From Daucus carota subsp. sativus (Eukaryota; Streptophyta; Magnoliopsida; Apiales; Apiaceae), in NCBI RefSeq assembly GCF_001625215.2, contig NC_030385.2, positions 36,047,598 to 36,111,597 of the forward strand: 64,000 bases of DNA. Direction: 5' to 3'. The translations under genes were made by a program, and so were the position numbers. This document shows positions 1 to 12,100 of the stretch, piece by piece. Position 1 is the stretch's first letter, and each line of letters opens with the position of its first letter. The notes under the pieces are model-generated. The model was given only the letters and a program-made list of their open reading frames with translations, did not search any database and was not told the origin of the DNA.

Positions 1-1798
1 GTTTCAAGATTTTGAATGGGAACTCCTTTATATCTTTTTATGGGGTCCATTACAATAATTGTAAACCAAGTGTTCCTGCACTTTCGGTTTGATTAACCCT
101 CCTGACCTCCAGTCTATCCTTCCATCTGGGTGCTGTTGATTAACAGGTAAGTGTTCTATCTAGGTCTAATTCTATCCGATTTCTGTCTGATCCTCCCATA
201 GATCTGTGCAACTGATATCCGGTAAAGTCTCCATCTAGGTCCAGTTAGTGCTATAGATATCAGATAAATCCTCCTATCTGGTTTGAGAGTTTGGCGCTTC
301 TCTTCCTCTACATTTATATTTTGGTATGTGTTTAGATAATCACATCCTCGTTAGTTTCTGCTGAAGCGCTTGACACATTTCTTGTTTCTCTGTGCCTAAT
401 TCATGACCTTTAATCCATTGAAAGCTGGAATTTTCATATTAATTATAATCACTTCGATTAGATTTCCCTTCCTATCCTAATGTCCCATGCATGTCATCAT
501 TGGAGCCTTAGAGGTATGAAATAAAGTGGAAAACTCATGTTGCTGTGCAAGTGCGTGCTCTACCAATAATTAAGCCAGCAAATTTCACTCTGTATCAAGA
601 ATTGACCCTTGAACCTTTTCCTTTTTGTTTGTTTATTTAATTTACAATTGTTAATGACATAGTATCTGGTAGTGATATCTGATACTTTAATAAAGCCCAT
701 CTTGTTAAATTAATAATTCCATTGTGTTGTTTAAACATCTGTGATCTTGTTGTCAGTCCTTTTCAATCTCCGAATGATTGATATGGGAAATTGTGCAATA
801 TCCTTGCCACGTAAAATTGGAAAGGGCATATGTATTATAGGGTGATTGTGTGATGTACAATATATTATACACAAGCTTGAGACGAGTTGAGATGTTACAT
901 AGTTTACATGGGTGATGATTTGTGACAAGTGATTGTTGTGTGCCAACTATTAGCGGTTATTTATACCTGTTTATTTATAGCGGTTGATAGGTGAAAAGTG
1001 AAAACTCTAGAAAGATTGTTTCAAGTGACATAATACAAAATTTTACCAAGCACGGGGCAGAGGAAGAATTTATAGTAGGGGATAATAAACAATACTTGTT
1101 ATGACAAGGTACTTAAGTCTTAGATTGACAGCAAAGAATTTTAGTGATAATTTTACCTAAAAACATAGCTATGAGGTTTCTTATCATCTTGCTATATGAG
1201 AAATAATCATCGAGAAAATAAACAGCAAGGAGAATAAGGGGTTTTGGGAATTTTCAGGGGTATTTTCGGTGCAAGCTCACAGGTTTGTGTAATATGTATA
1301 TTTGTCAACGATACAAATTGTTCACAGCTGTTAGAAAATTCGATACAGTGATTATCAATATTTGGGCAGCTGTGTGGACTATAGAATTGCAACTATAAAT
1401 TTGTAGATTTTTTAAATGCACCGTCAGAGCCAATATGGTTTTTGTGTTGCCCGTGACATCAAACTTGAGACACATTGCCCTTTAATCAATTTTTCAACGA
1501 TGCTGGAAGAGGAAAATTGATCCTGCGAACATGCCTGCAAGTAGCGACGTAACTTCAGAGCACGCTGATTAGAACCGTGGTCCGTGGTGTCACTCTCCAT
1601 TCGTTTTTCTTCGCTGTTGTTCATTAGGCTGAGTAGGAATGAGCTCTTTTCTGGAAAGTGGAAACCATGGATGACAACAACTAGGCTGAGTAGGAGTGAG
1701 CCTTTTCTGGAAACCATGAATGAGCTCTTTTCGAACGCTACGATTTTCTCAGGTTAGAACACACAAATTTATCAATAAAATCAACACGTTGATTGTAC
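1..1798. other. Gene-poor left edge
   Basis: No convincing exon, RNA gene or complete transposon is visible here. The open frames are short, lack recognisable motifs and are compositionally like their surroundings. A minus-strand frame of 97 codons (1424-1717) covers a local direct repeat and has no recognisable family, so it is not called as a gene. The stretch may be distal flank of a gene lying to the left. Confidence 0.5.
1625..1720. repeat. Short imperfect direct repeat
   Basis: Two copies of about 40 bp start at 1625 and 1682 and share the core taggctgagtagga followed by ttttctggaaa and accatg. Seen directly; no function inferred. Confidence 0.7.
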
Positions 1799-2809
1799 CG
1801 AGAGGCTGTTTGCCGGGGCTTAAAGCTCGGTTTTAAGTCATCTCTGTCTTTAAACTAAAAACATGTCTCTTTGTGTAATTAAAAGTAATAAGTCAGAAGT
1901 CGGCTTAAAGTCATAAATAAGCCAGAAACGGACTTATAACCATAATTTAATTTGAGGTATTTTTTTCGGTGACTAAATTTTTTTGAACTTTATTTTCTGA
2001 TAAAAAAATACTCCTAAGTCCTAAAATATTCATAAATTATTTCTATTTTTATTATTATTATATTTACGATAACTCATAAGTCATTAATAAATCAAAATCA
2101 TCCAAACACACATTTTGAACTCTCAACTTATGAGATAAGTCGAGAGAAGTAGGGGTATGTATTCGGTTAACTGAAACCGAATTTCAATAAAAAAAACTCT
2201 ACCAAAAATCAAACCGAATTAAATTCGGTTTTAAACCGAACCGAAATTATTAACCGAAATTTTTAAAAAACATCCAAAAAGTGAAAATTATGAAAATAAA
2301 AGCAAGTTTACATTTCAAGTTAATAGAAAAAGGCTTCGACGAGAATAAAAAATAACTACAAAAACTATTTGAGTGTCTTACAAAATATACCTGAAGGCTA
2401 GAGACTGAAAGCGTTTGAGGGTTTGAGCAGCAGGTCGAGCATGTCGATGGAAGTTAATGAACTGGTATTTAGGTAGGTCGTATATATTCTCGGCAGTAAA
2501 CGGATACACGCTTATAAATTATAAAAACATTTATACTATTAATTAAAAATACTATTTTTTATATAGTATATAAAAATTCGGTTAACCATTCGGTTTTCAG
2601 TTAACCGAAGTTTAAAAACCGAAAAATCGAAAAATCAAATTTTGGCTACCGAAAACCGAACCAAAATTTAAAATTCGGTTAACCGAACCGAAATTATTTC
2701 GATTTTTCAGTTTGGTTTTCGGTTTTCGGTTAACCGAACCGGATGCATACTCCCAAAGAGAAATCACGTTAAGTCATAAGATATAAGTTTGGCCAAACGA
2801 GCTCCCAGC
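1799..2809. mobile_element. Candidate TIR element, host of a nested element
   Basis: The left end carries ggctgtttgcc followed by a run of 'aagtcat' and 'taagtc' words. The right end carries the inverse, agtcataagatataagttt then ggccaaacgagc. Such ggc-tgtttggc ends bounding 'ataagtcat'-rich DNA are common in plant MITEs of hAT type (general knowledge). I could not find a clean target-site duplication, so boundaries are approximate. Confidence 0.4.
2153..2754. mobile_element. Nested cggttaaccg-rich inverted-repeat element
   Basis: Both ends are dense in the words cggttaaccg and accgaaccgaa. The left end reads gggtatgtattcggttaac and the right end is its approximate inverse, ending in gcatactccc. 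It interrupts the 'aagtcat' element around it, so it appears to be the younger insertion. No coding capacity and no exact target duplication were found. Confidence 0.45.
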
Positions 2810-3284
2810 GGGGTTGAACGATATGATATGACATTTTTGAACATCATTGTTGTTACATACTTTAATTTGTTTAGTACTGGGAATAATAATTTTAATGGGT
2901 ATTGTTTCGACTAAGTAACATGGGAATGTTAGTTCCATTTTCTGTAGAGGACATTTCAGCAGCAATCAAGAATATGTATCCAAGGAAGTCACCATGTCGG
3001 GAGGTTTTTGACTCGGAGCATCTTTGACTTGATCGGCTAAAATAGCTGGAAATATTAACTATATAAGTTTTACCGAATCTTATGAACAATTTATTTCATT
3101 ATATTGACTTATTGACGAGGTATATGTTAAAAATAATATATAATTATCATTTTAATGTTTATAAATATAATATTTAACCATAATATAATAACATATGATG
3201 TGGAATTTCTTACCGTTTTCTAAAGGTTGGACAAAATTCTATTGGAATTCAATTTTTACATAATTCTATAACTTTTATTAATAA
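2810..3284. other. AT-rich spacer, no feature seen
   Basis: Low-complexity AT-rich sequence between the nested TIR elements and the Helitron terminus at 3285. No gene or repeat boundary can be supported. Confidence 0.5.
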
Positions 3285-3312
3285 CTAGCATTTTACCCGT
3301 GCTACGCACCGA
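3285..3312 (-). mobile_element. Isolated Helitron 3' terminus (minus strand)
   Basis: Read on the minus strand this is a GC-rich stem (ggtgc / gcac), then ggtaaaatg, then CTAG followed by T. That matches the plant Helitron 3' end: a hairpin about 10 nt before CTRR, inserted 5' of T. The matching 5' end was not located; it may lie anywhere to the right, beyond the younger insertions. Confidence 0.5.
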
Positions 3313-3699
3313 ATGGTTATTTTTATAAAATAAAAATAAGTTTGTATACTTACAAATTCAAGTACATATTGTTTTATCATTTATATAATTTTATTACATA
3401 ATATAGGTATAAATTTTTAAGAAAAATAATATTATTTCTTAAATACTCTGCTCAACACCCTCATATTATATGAAATGAAATAATCATATTTTCTTTTCAA
3501 TCAAATATTATATAAGGATCGACTATCGTTTAGAGATCATGGAATGCGAATGCAATCCCTGCTCCCGGTTTCGGATCCAAAATCTGAATTATCTCAATTT
3601 CATACTGAATCCTGAATTTGCACCGATGTTGATCTAAACTAATTTGTTTTTATAATATGAGATATTGAAAACTAATATGATAATAAAAAATGTACATAT

Positions 3700-5095
3700 A
3701 AAATTATATTATCGTCAACAATTATGTAATATTTATGTATGAATTTTTTTATAGTATATATGAGGATTGGGGAGGCAGTTAGTAAACAGGGAAGGGAGCT
3801 GGGCGAGTAATTTGAGGGCCATAAATTTTTTCAATTTTCCGTATTAAATAAAGTAATGTCAGATTAAGGTCGATCGGGTCGGGTGGATGCATCCCCTGAT
3901 ATCAGTCATTATTATTATAATATATAATTTAATTAATTTGTACGCAAAAATTCATTTATATCCGCATGATTAGTTTTCGTTGCCATAGTTTAGAAAATTT
4001 GTATGCACTTAACTTATTTACGAAGTAATATAAATTATTAAATTCAATGGAGCATGCCTTAAAGGTATAAATTTGTAACAAAATCACTCATGTAAATAAG
4101 ATTTTATGAATTTAAGAAGATAAATATATTTTATTTTTATATCTATTTTAATCACGAACATAATGAAAATTTTGTCCTAATAAATTGTAAAGTCATTGTG
4201 AGATTTCTATATTGGTCGTTCTGTATGTTAACTTGTGTTTATTTTATATTATTTTTCTCATTATAATTATAAATTTACACTTATAAAAACGATGTTTATA
4301 TTAGAGGGTGAATATCCAATATAACTCATTTTCTGCGCATATTGTCCATAATGATCACCCACACTAAAATGGACCAAAATAACCACAAAGAGTCGCATTC
4401 TCTGAATGCGAATACTGAGTGCGGATCTAGTTAATGCGCATGCTTTGGCTGATTTTGTGCATGAGCATCAATCGTGTGTGAGGATTAGACTAAATTTTGA
4501 ATCTGCTTGCAAGTTACGCATATATAGTATGCGTGACCAACAAACACGCATAGTCAGAATGCGTGTCATTTTTTTTTGTTCGCTTTTGAAAACACATATA
4601 TGATCATACATACAGCATCACGGAGTCCAAAGCTATTTTGGATATGAAGAAATATGCATGGGTTGTCTTTATTTGGATCAGAAGTACCCCGTAGTGGTTA
4701 AATCACTTGATTCATATACGCGCATCCTTTGAATGCGCCACTGATTGGTTAAAAGAGGCATCAAAAAGGCATCAAACTCGACGTTTGTTATTTTGGGCAT
4801 GCATTACATAAATATTAGTTATTTAGGGCATTTTCACTATATTAGATGAGTATGAATTTAATTTTATAAAATATGAAATATTTAATTTTATATCATATAA
4901 TACTCAAAAGACCATGTATATCATGTAATACATGTTAATATTTTAACCACCGCAATAAATTAGAAATATTGTTTAGTCATATAAAAATTTATGGGTGGAC
5001 TCGTATAAATTATTTTAACCACCGCAACAAATTATAAATATTTTATATTTAATTTTATATTATATAATACTCAAAAAACCATGTATGTCACGTAA
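3700..5095. repeat. Diverged repeat, left copy (partner at 11297-12080)
   Basis: The stretch from about 3735 (gaggattggggaggcagtta, then gggcgagtaattt and aaggtcgatcgg) recurs in the same order from about 11430. A second local duplication near 4900 and 5060 repeats the block aatactcaaaa-accatgta. This non-coding repetitive DNA is the landing site of the gene-carrying Helitron. No gene is seen in it. Confidence 0.65.
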
Positions 5096-6063
5096 TCTAT
5101 ACTATACTATAATAAGCCAACATGGGTATATTTTGTAGTCCTATGTTTTGTTCCTAAATTTTGGTTTCGTCACTTTTTCTATCGTCACTAACCTGATACT
5201 AGGTTTATCTCCCACTAAAATTCTATTTCTTAATATAGATATTGGTTTATAAACAAAAACAAATACTACTTTCTTAATAATAGATATTGGTTTATAAACA
5301 AAAACAAATACTACTATACTACAAATTTCACAGGAGACTCTCGTCTTCGACTCTGTTCACCCTCTATCTCTCTCCCCTCTTTTTCTTCCTTCCGTCCCAT
5401 CTTAACAACATAATCTTCCATTCGCCATTTCTAAACCTCTCTTGTTTGCTTAAGGTTAGTTCTTTGAGATCTGTATCAATTTTATTTTTTTGCTGTTTAA
5501 TTTCTATTGTTTTTCTATTGGGGTTTTAGGTTTAGCTTCAATTTTCAGTTTTTATTGTTTGTTTTTAGTGGTGATGGACTGTTGGGATTGGTTTTTTTGA
5601 TATTTTTGAAATTGGGTTTCTTTTGGATTGTTTGATTGATGCGGGTTTTGTTTCGTTTCTTGAATTTATAGTCTTTTTTGTTGTAATTGAGTTCTTAATT
5701 TTTGTTGGGTTTGTGTGATTGGTGAATTGGGTTTCTGTTTATTGGTATTCCTGTTCTGGTTGTTTGTTTGATGTGATTGTGGATTGGTGTTTGTGAAATG
5801 CGTAGTGTTGAATGAGCTGATGATATTTTCGGATGAAAGGTTGGATTTTTAATGTTGGGTATTAGATTGAGAATCAAGAAAATGGATAATTGTAAGCGAT
5901 GATTTTTACGTGAATTGAGTTTGTGTTTTTATTTTTGAATTTTGATGTTTTGTTTAGTAGTTGAGATTGGAGGGGTGTTTGGATAATTGTATATGATGAT
6001 TTTTATGTGAATTGAGTTTGTGTTTTTATTTTTGAATTTTGATGTTTTGTTTAGTAGTTGGGA

Positions 6064-7410
6064 ATGGCTGGGACTGCAAGTGAAGAGTCTGGAGTTGGAA
6101 GGTCGTTGGAGGGAATATCAAGTGCGCAGCAGCGTTGCCAATCAAGTGAAGCATTGGCTGAGTGGCGATCTTTTGAGCATGTGGAAAATGGATCACCATC
6201 GACTTCACCTCCATACTGGGATACTGATGATGAGGATGACTGTGGTATGTATTACATGTTGTGTATGTTTGTAGTATAATTGCTGGCAGCTATGTTAGCA
6301 AAGTAAAGTATCTTCTCCAGTTTCTTTATGTATTAAGTGATAAGGTATTTCATTGAACTGTAGAGACAGCCTGCCAATTCTGGTGCACTTATAATTGTAT
6401 TATGAATTTTGTATTTTGGATATCGGCATATTATAATTCTGACTTCAAATGGTCAACCCACTAAAATTGATTTAATATTTGTCTTTAACTGTTTTATATC
6501 AGGAGAGTGGGACATATGTTTTTGTCTGTTATTATGTTGCTGCTGTTAGTTGCAATTTAATTGACATGCTGACTGTTTTAATTTACCAGTTCATCAGGCA
6601 ATCTTATAGTGATCATATATGTTTCATGATATAGAAGGTAATTTTGATAGTATATGGCTCCAGGAAAGTAATTATTATTTAGTGATCAGGTAATTGATGC
6701 CACAAGATTGGGCAAGTTGTTATTTTACATCAAATTGTTTTATCTTTTCTATTTATATTAAATGCTTAATTATGGACAATATCACAGGAATCATTATATT
6801 GCTTAGATGTGTTTTGCCTTACCTGTATAAATTTTCCTAATGATAATATTTTTTCATGTCTGGGCTGCAAAATCCAAGCATATATCCCATAGAACTGAAA
6901 CATTTTGTTTTTCTTTTATGTTTTGAGTCTGACATCATTAATGAGTTTATATGTGTCAGTGCTTACACTAATAGCATCATTTTTTAAAGCTTTTAAAACT
7001 ATATTTATGTGTGTGTGTGTGTGTGTCCCTGGTGTCTGAACTAAATCGAATATTTTTGTTACCTCTAAACATGTCTTTTTTGTTTGTGTTTCTGAACTTG
7101 CATCTCTTTTTCGGTGACTAGGCATTTGCAATAACCTATGTTTCAATCAGATTTTTTCTATAGTTTCAGAATATTAAATTTAATTGGGACTTCCGAATTC
7201 CTTTGCTCTGGCTAGAAGCATACCAGTTCTTTATTTTGGTGCATGTTTTCCAATATTGCTCTTAGGTTCATTCATCAGTTCATTCACTGCATTGCAGGGC
7301 CAAAACCTTCTGACTTGTATGGGAGGTATACATGGAAGATAGATAAATTTTCCCAAATTAACAAGAGGGAACTACGTAGTAATGCATTTGAGGTTGGCGG
7401 CTACAAATGG
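6064..7410 (+). pseudogene. Captured 5' part of a TRAF1a/TRAF1b-like (MATH) gene
   Basis: Two exons are readable. Exon 1 (6064-6244) starts at ATG and gives 60 residues beginning MAGTASEESGVGRS and ending in an acidic DTDDEDDC stretch. Exon 2 (from 7298, after ttgcag) continues PKPSDLYGRYTWKIDKFSQ and ends its homology at GGYKW near 7410. This is the start of the MATH/TRAF-like domain of the large plant proteins related to Arabidopsis TRAF1a/TRAF1b (MUSE14/MUSE13), adaptors linked to immune-receptor turnover and autophagy. The parent proteins are far longer, so over 90% is missing. After GGYKW the frame reads into unrelated sequence and stops about 15 codons later. It lies inside the Helitron; a chimeric transcript is possible but function is unlikely. 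Confidence 0.85.
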
Positions 7411-7456
7411 TCTCGTCTTCGACTCTTCACCCTCTATCTCTCTCCATCTTTTTTCT
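7411..7456 (+). repeat. Copy of the captured gene's own leader fused behind the MATH exon
   Basis: The 46 bases starting tctcgtcttcgactct match 5339-5386, in the presumed 5' leader upstream of the captured TRAF1-like exon 1, with only small differences. The break in protein homology at 7410 therefore coincides with a jump back to leader sequence, an internal rearrangement of the captured DNA. Confidence 0.75.
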
Positions 7457-7793
7457 GAAACTGTTGTTGCAAGTAGTGGCACCAAAGCTGGGAGCTGTAT
7501 TAATAGTAGGCGCGGTCACTGAAGTCGAACCGAACGGTGAAGTATTTACCCAGCACATATTTCCTTTTAATTTCTTTTAACAAAAATTAGCCTTACAGTT
7601 TGACCACGAACACAGAGATACATCAATCATCTGATAAGAAGGCAAAGGTAGAACGGCGAGAGCTTGGTAGCTTGACATACAATACAATACAAAGAGGCGA
7701 AGAAACAATTGAAAGAGGTAAGCTTAATTACCTAACTCATATTCACACAGTTTGGTTAGTAAAGTTTGGATCTTTTTCTTTTGTGGATCTCAG

Positions 7794-8781
7794 ATAAGAA
7801 GAGTGGCCCAACTGAGAATACATCCAGTCAAGCTCCGTAGATACTCAATCCGATCCGGGCCAAGTAGAGCAAGTGCTGCTCCAGGAACTGGGATGCCGAC
7901 AAATCCGTTTAATTTCTCAGTTGTGGCTGGGTTACTCAATGTAAGTACTATTGAACTTTTTCTGAAATTAACTTTAATTTGTTTATTCTGATTTATTTTA
8001 TGCTGGAGTTGGTTGTGCAATAGGCTAAAAAACAGGGATTCTTCACGTACCCACCCCACCGCACACTCGATTCCTGGGAATTGTTGTGGGTGCGGCCATA
8101 ATTGTTCGTTCCTAATTGATTAAATGATTACTTAATCACTTGACTATACTATAATGCAACATTTGTGTAATTTAGTAATTATTATATCAATAACTAAGAA
8201 TAACGAACTTTTCAGTCCCAGAGACTTATATTAGGGTCTTGAAAGATTCTGAGTTTGTTGACAGCTATATGTTGTTTAAGTAAGAAGATATTCAGAGTTC
8301 AAATTTGATTCATGTATCAAGGTTTGTATTCAGGATCCAAGTGTCAAGGAATTGGCTGAACAAATAGCCCAAGATCCTTCATTCAACCAGATAGCTGAGC
8401 AGCTTAAAAAGTCATTTGAGGGTGCTAGAGCTGGTGATGGAATCCCGCAGGTTGATCCCCAGCAGTACTTTTCCAGTGTGCAACAAGTTATGCAGAACCC
8501 TCAATTAATGACCATGGCTGAACGACTTGGGAGTGCTTTGATGCAGGTATTTCCCAGCTTTTATGTTGAGTTAGAGCTTTTAAGTTTTAACAGTTTAATT
8601 TGGCCTATGGAATAACTTGAATGACATATGTAATTTTCTTTTGACTAAATACTAGGATCCATCTATGTCGCAAATACTCGAGAGCCTAAATAATCCAGCA
8701 CAGCAAGACCAGCTTCAAGAACGAATGTGACGTGCCTATTTTCGACGAAATAAAAACTGGAGTTCCAGCTGGAATGATGAG
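7794..8781 (+). pseudogene. Captured fragment of an AKR2-like ankyrin-repeat gene
   Basis: Three exons in order. 7794-7940 encodes ASAAPGTGMPTNPFNFS and AGLLN in a shifted frame. 8334-8546 encodes [19 protein letters not shown] through the [17 protein letters not shown] stretch to LGSALMQ. From 8656 comes DPSMSQILESLNNPAQQ followed by a stop after ERM. The series matches the N-terminal half of plant AKR2 proteins, cytosolic chaperones for chloroplast outer-envelope and other membrane proteins. The C-terminal ankyrin repeats are absent. The first exon has an in-frame stop and frame change, and the third has a stop plus a shift before a relic reading PIFDEIKTG. It is a dead fragment inside the Helitron. 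Confidence 0.8.
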
Positions 8782-9399
8782 GTCATAAATGTTTCTCTTT
8801 GTAGTTCTTTTTAGAAATTTATGTGATGTATGATGATATATGCATCACTTATCTAAATAGTGCTATTAAATGAGCTGCCATAAATGTTTTCGAGGCATTT
8901 GGTTAATTTCACTGTTTTGTGGGAATTTAGGTTTTTTGCTATGTATTGTCATGATATTAGAGGCATTTTGTAGTTTTATAGTAAGTGTATGTGTTAAGTG
9001 AATTTTACATTTTTCGTGATGTATTGTCATGATTTCGGATGTAGTTCTGGGTATGTGTTTAAATTCTTAGGTTTTTCGTGAAGTATTGTCACATTTGAGA
9101 CTTTTTGTGGTTCATAGCTGTATTTGTTTTGTAACATTTGTTACTATCAATTCTAGAGTTTTGATATTTTAGAGATTTTGTGTTCTGTTACGTCTTTGAG
9201 GTATTTTGTGATTTTTTTGTTGTATTGGATATTGGAATTTTTATAAGCTGGTGATTGATTTGTCAAACTACTTTGTTATTATATCATTTTGATATGAATC
9301 ATGTTATTATATTTATTAAAGATCATTATTCATTACACAACCCAATCAATTTCTATTGTCATATAATAATTTTTACTGGATCTTAGTTGAACTGAAATC

Positions 9400-9498
9400 A
9401 TGGCTGCTGCAACAGTGGGTTTCGTCGGACTCGATGAATCAAGCTTAGTTCTGGCAGCAAAGCTTATTAACTTTGGCTATTCAGTCAAAGCTCACGAG
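9400..9498 (+). pseudogene. Captured N-terminal exon, 3-hydroxyisobutyrate-dehydrogenase-like
   Basis: An ATG-started exon encodes TVGFVGLDESSLVLAAKLIN then FGYSVKAHE before GT at 9499. The GFVGLD...LAAKL pattern is the start of an NAD-binding Rossmann fold. It resembles the N-terminus of the large plant protein joining dehydrogenase-like and class-II aldolase-like domains. Only this exon is recognisable; the frame ends about eight codons into the intron. The family assignment rests on about 33 residues and is tentative. Confidence 0.5.
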
Positions 9499-9991
9499 GT
9501 TCAAATATTGTCAATGAGCTGATAATTTAATGACCCATTGATTTCTAATGTTCTTAAAGTACTCTGGTTCTGTGTTATTGTGTGTTAATGTGTGTGCTTT
9601 TCTTATGTATGTGGGCCTTTTGTTTGTATGAAATGAAGATTGTTGGTCAGAGTTATTTTAGCTATGCACTGCCTACATTGACCTTTTATGTGATGATTCA
9701 ATCTTTGTTTAGTAGAATCGGTGATTTGCAGTATTTTTTGGAGATTATAGTGGATGAATTTGTTAGTGACAGTGATTATTTGTATGTAAGGGCAATTGAA
9801 TTAGGGGGAGAATTGGTCTCTCAAGAATTACAATCTGGGGAATAACAGGAATCTCGGGAAATGACTGTTTGCAGAATGTTTAAGGAATTTAAGAGAAGCG
9901 TATGGGTACCCCTCTGTTCTTGGTCATAAAAACATGTGTTATAGAGAGTGTGTGATTGAACTTTAAGTAAGAAGTGAGGAACAGAAAGACT

Positions 9992-10180
9992 TTGTTAAGC
10001 TCTTGACTTGATTTCAATTGCTTCTGACAAATCCAAGGTTGTTGGGGGCACAGTTTCCTGCACCCTGATGCTGCCACTAATGAATCTATAGGCAACTAAA
10101 TTTGTTCTAGACTTCCCGTCATTTTTAAAGACGGAGGCCTCAACATTCACCTTGCTTACTTGCAGTGGAGGTTTGGTTTA
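9992..10180 (-). pseudogene. Unidentified minus-strand coding-like fragment in the Helitron
   Basis: On the minus strand an uninterrupted frame of about 60 codons ends in TAA. It contains KVNVEASVFKNDGKSRTN followed by VPPTTLDLSEAIEIKSRA. The mixed composition, with few low-complexity runs, looks more like an exon than the AT-rich surroundings. I do not recognise the family. It could be a fourth captured piece or a chance frame. Confidence 0.25.
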
Positions 10181-11296
10181 TAGCTCATTTTTATCACATT
10201 ATCACCACTCCGAGAGAATGGATCCCCAAAGATGGTGTGATAGCAGTTTATTAATCATTAACCCATTGATCGAGGGATAGTTTTGCTGACATTGCTATAA
10301 GATCCAGAAAGGGCTATTCATGTTGTTGACCAGTAAATCATCGATACAGCAAAAGGCACTACCTCTCCATACTCTTTGATAAATGGTCCAGCCATGTGTC
10401 AAATGCAGTAGCAACATTCCTCATATATTGCAGAACTGGTTGATGTAAACACCGATTTATAAAGGAGCACTCAACTAGGCCAAATAAAATCTGGTCAAAT
10501 GATGATTGCGCTATTAAATATTTTGTTGTAATATTCGTTTGTTATTTATACTACCTTCATATTTGAAAGAGTTATTTTCAGTTTAGTTAATTATCATGAT
10601 CTGTCTGTTTGAGATTCGGAAGTTGAAAGCTTATGTGTGAATTATCTAAATTACTCTACTACACTTTGGCTTTTCTCAAAGTGTTTCTGCAGATCAATAC
10701 ATACAAAACCAACCAATACAGAGATATAAACTTGTTTGTTTATTTGGTTTTTTCTTTGTTTTTTTTTTAATTTACCCGTGGAAAGTGAATTCATATTGTG
10801 ATAAAAACATTTTAATAACTAAAATTTTTAAATGAATAGATTTTTTTATCAATAACTAACAATTTCAGCTCAATATTTTAATATAACTAAATTTATTCAA
10901 ATACAATAGTATCCTCTGCTATGCAATGAAAATACGAATAATATGAGGTAATATTAATCAAAGACCACATTATCATATATATTAAGAAAACATTCACATA
11001 TGGAAAGATAAATTGGTTGTTAATATTAAAAACTTTCAAAAGTGAATATAACCAATCGACTGATATAATTTAATAACATTTTATTTAATTAATAAAAAAC
11101 ATTAAAAAAATATATTAAGCTTATAAATAAACATTCACATATGGAATCAACTAATATAATTTAATGCCATTTTATTTAATTAATAATAAAACATAAATAA
11201 AATGATTTTTTTGTCAAAAATAAAAGGATATTAAGCTTATAAATAATCACATTAAAATTATATGGTCGTCCGTGCTTCGCACGGGTTATAGGCTAG

Positions 11297-12100
11297 TACA
11301 TGTTAATATTTTAACCACCGCAACAAATTAGAAATATTGTTTAGTCATATGAAATTTTATGGGTGGACTTGTATAAAATTATTTTAATTTTAACAATATT
11401 GTAATATTTATGTATAAATTTTTTATAATATATATATGAGAACTGGGGAGCTAGTTAGTGAATGGGGACGCGAGCGGGCGAGTAATTTCAAGGTCATAAT
11501 GTTTTTTAATTTCCTCTATTGAATAAAATAATGTTGGGTTAAGGTCGATCGGATCGGGTGGAACATGCCTAATATCAGTCGTTATTATTATATTATATAA
11601 TTTAATTGATTTATACGCATATTCATTTAATTTGCATAATTGTCATTATAGCCATATTTCTGATAATTTGTATGCACTTAACATATTTATGAAATAATAA
11701 AATTATTAAATTCAATCGAGTATACCGTAAAAGTGTATATCTTGTAAAAATTCACTTATGTCAATAAATTTTATGGATTTAATAAAAAATTTGTCTTAGT
11801 AAATTATAAAATCACTGTGAGGTTTATGAAAACTGGTCATTCTGGATGCTAACTTATATTTATCCTATATTATAATACCTGAGTCTACCCAGGTATGCAG
11901 TTAACCAATCACATTATAATTATATATTTATAATTATAAAAACGATGTTTATATTGGCTAAGTGTGAATTTAATTTTCTAAAATAGTAAATATATAATTT
12001 TATATATCATATAATACTCGAAAGACCATGCACGTCATGTAACATGTTAATATTTTATCCACCGCAACATAAGGAAACTGTTTTTCTTTGCCATCGAGTA
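11297..12100. repeat. Diverged repeat, right copy
   Basis: Continuation of the Helitron host DNA. It starts tacatgttaatattttaacc, matching 4928 onward, and then repeats the 3735-4300 block. Around 11872 it carries about 40 extra bases (aatacctgagtctacccagg then tatgcagttaaccaatcac) missing from the left copy. Those bases recur inverted at 14408-14450. No gene seen. Confidence 0.6.

Larger units (their letters stand above)
5096..11296 (+). mobile_element. Gene-fragment-carrying non-autonomous Helitron, 6.2 kb
   Basis: The left end begins TCTATACTATACTATAATAA immediately after A5095, matching the canonical plant Helitron 5' end (TC start). The right end has a six-base-pair hairpin (11270-11275 with 11279-11284), eight spacer bases, then CTAG at 11293-11296 followed by T11297. 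Joining the flanks gives ...gtcacgtaa|tacatgttaat..., and an unoccupied relative of that site is present at about 4913-4985, so the A|T insertion point is confirmed within the window. No Rep/helicase gene is inside, so it must have been moved by an autonomous partner. It carries fragments of at least three unrelated genes in plus orientation with introns retained, the usual outcome of Helitron capture. Confidence 0.88.
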
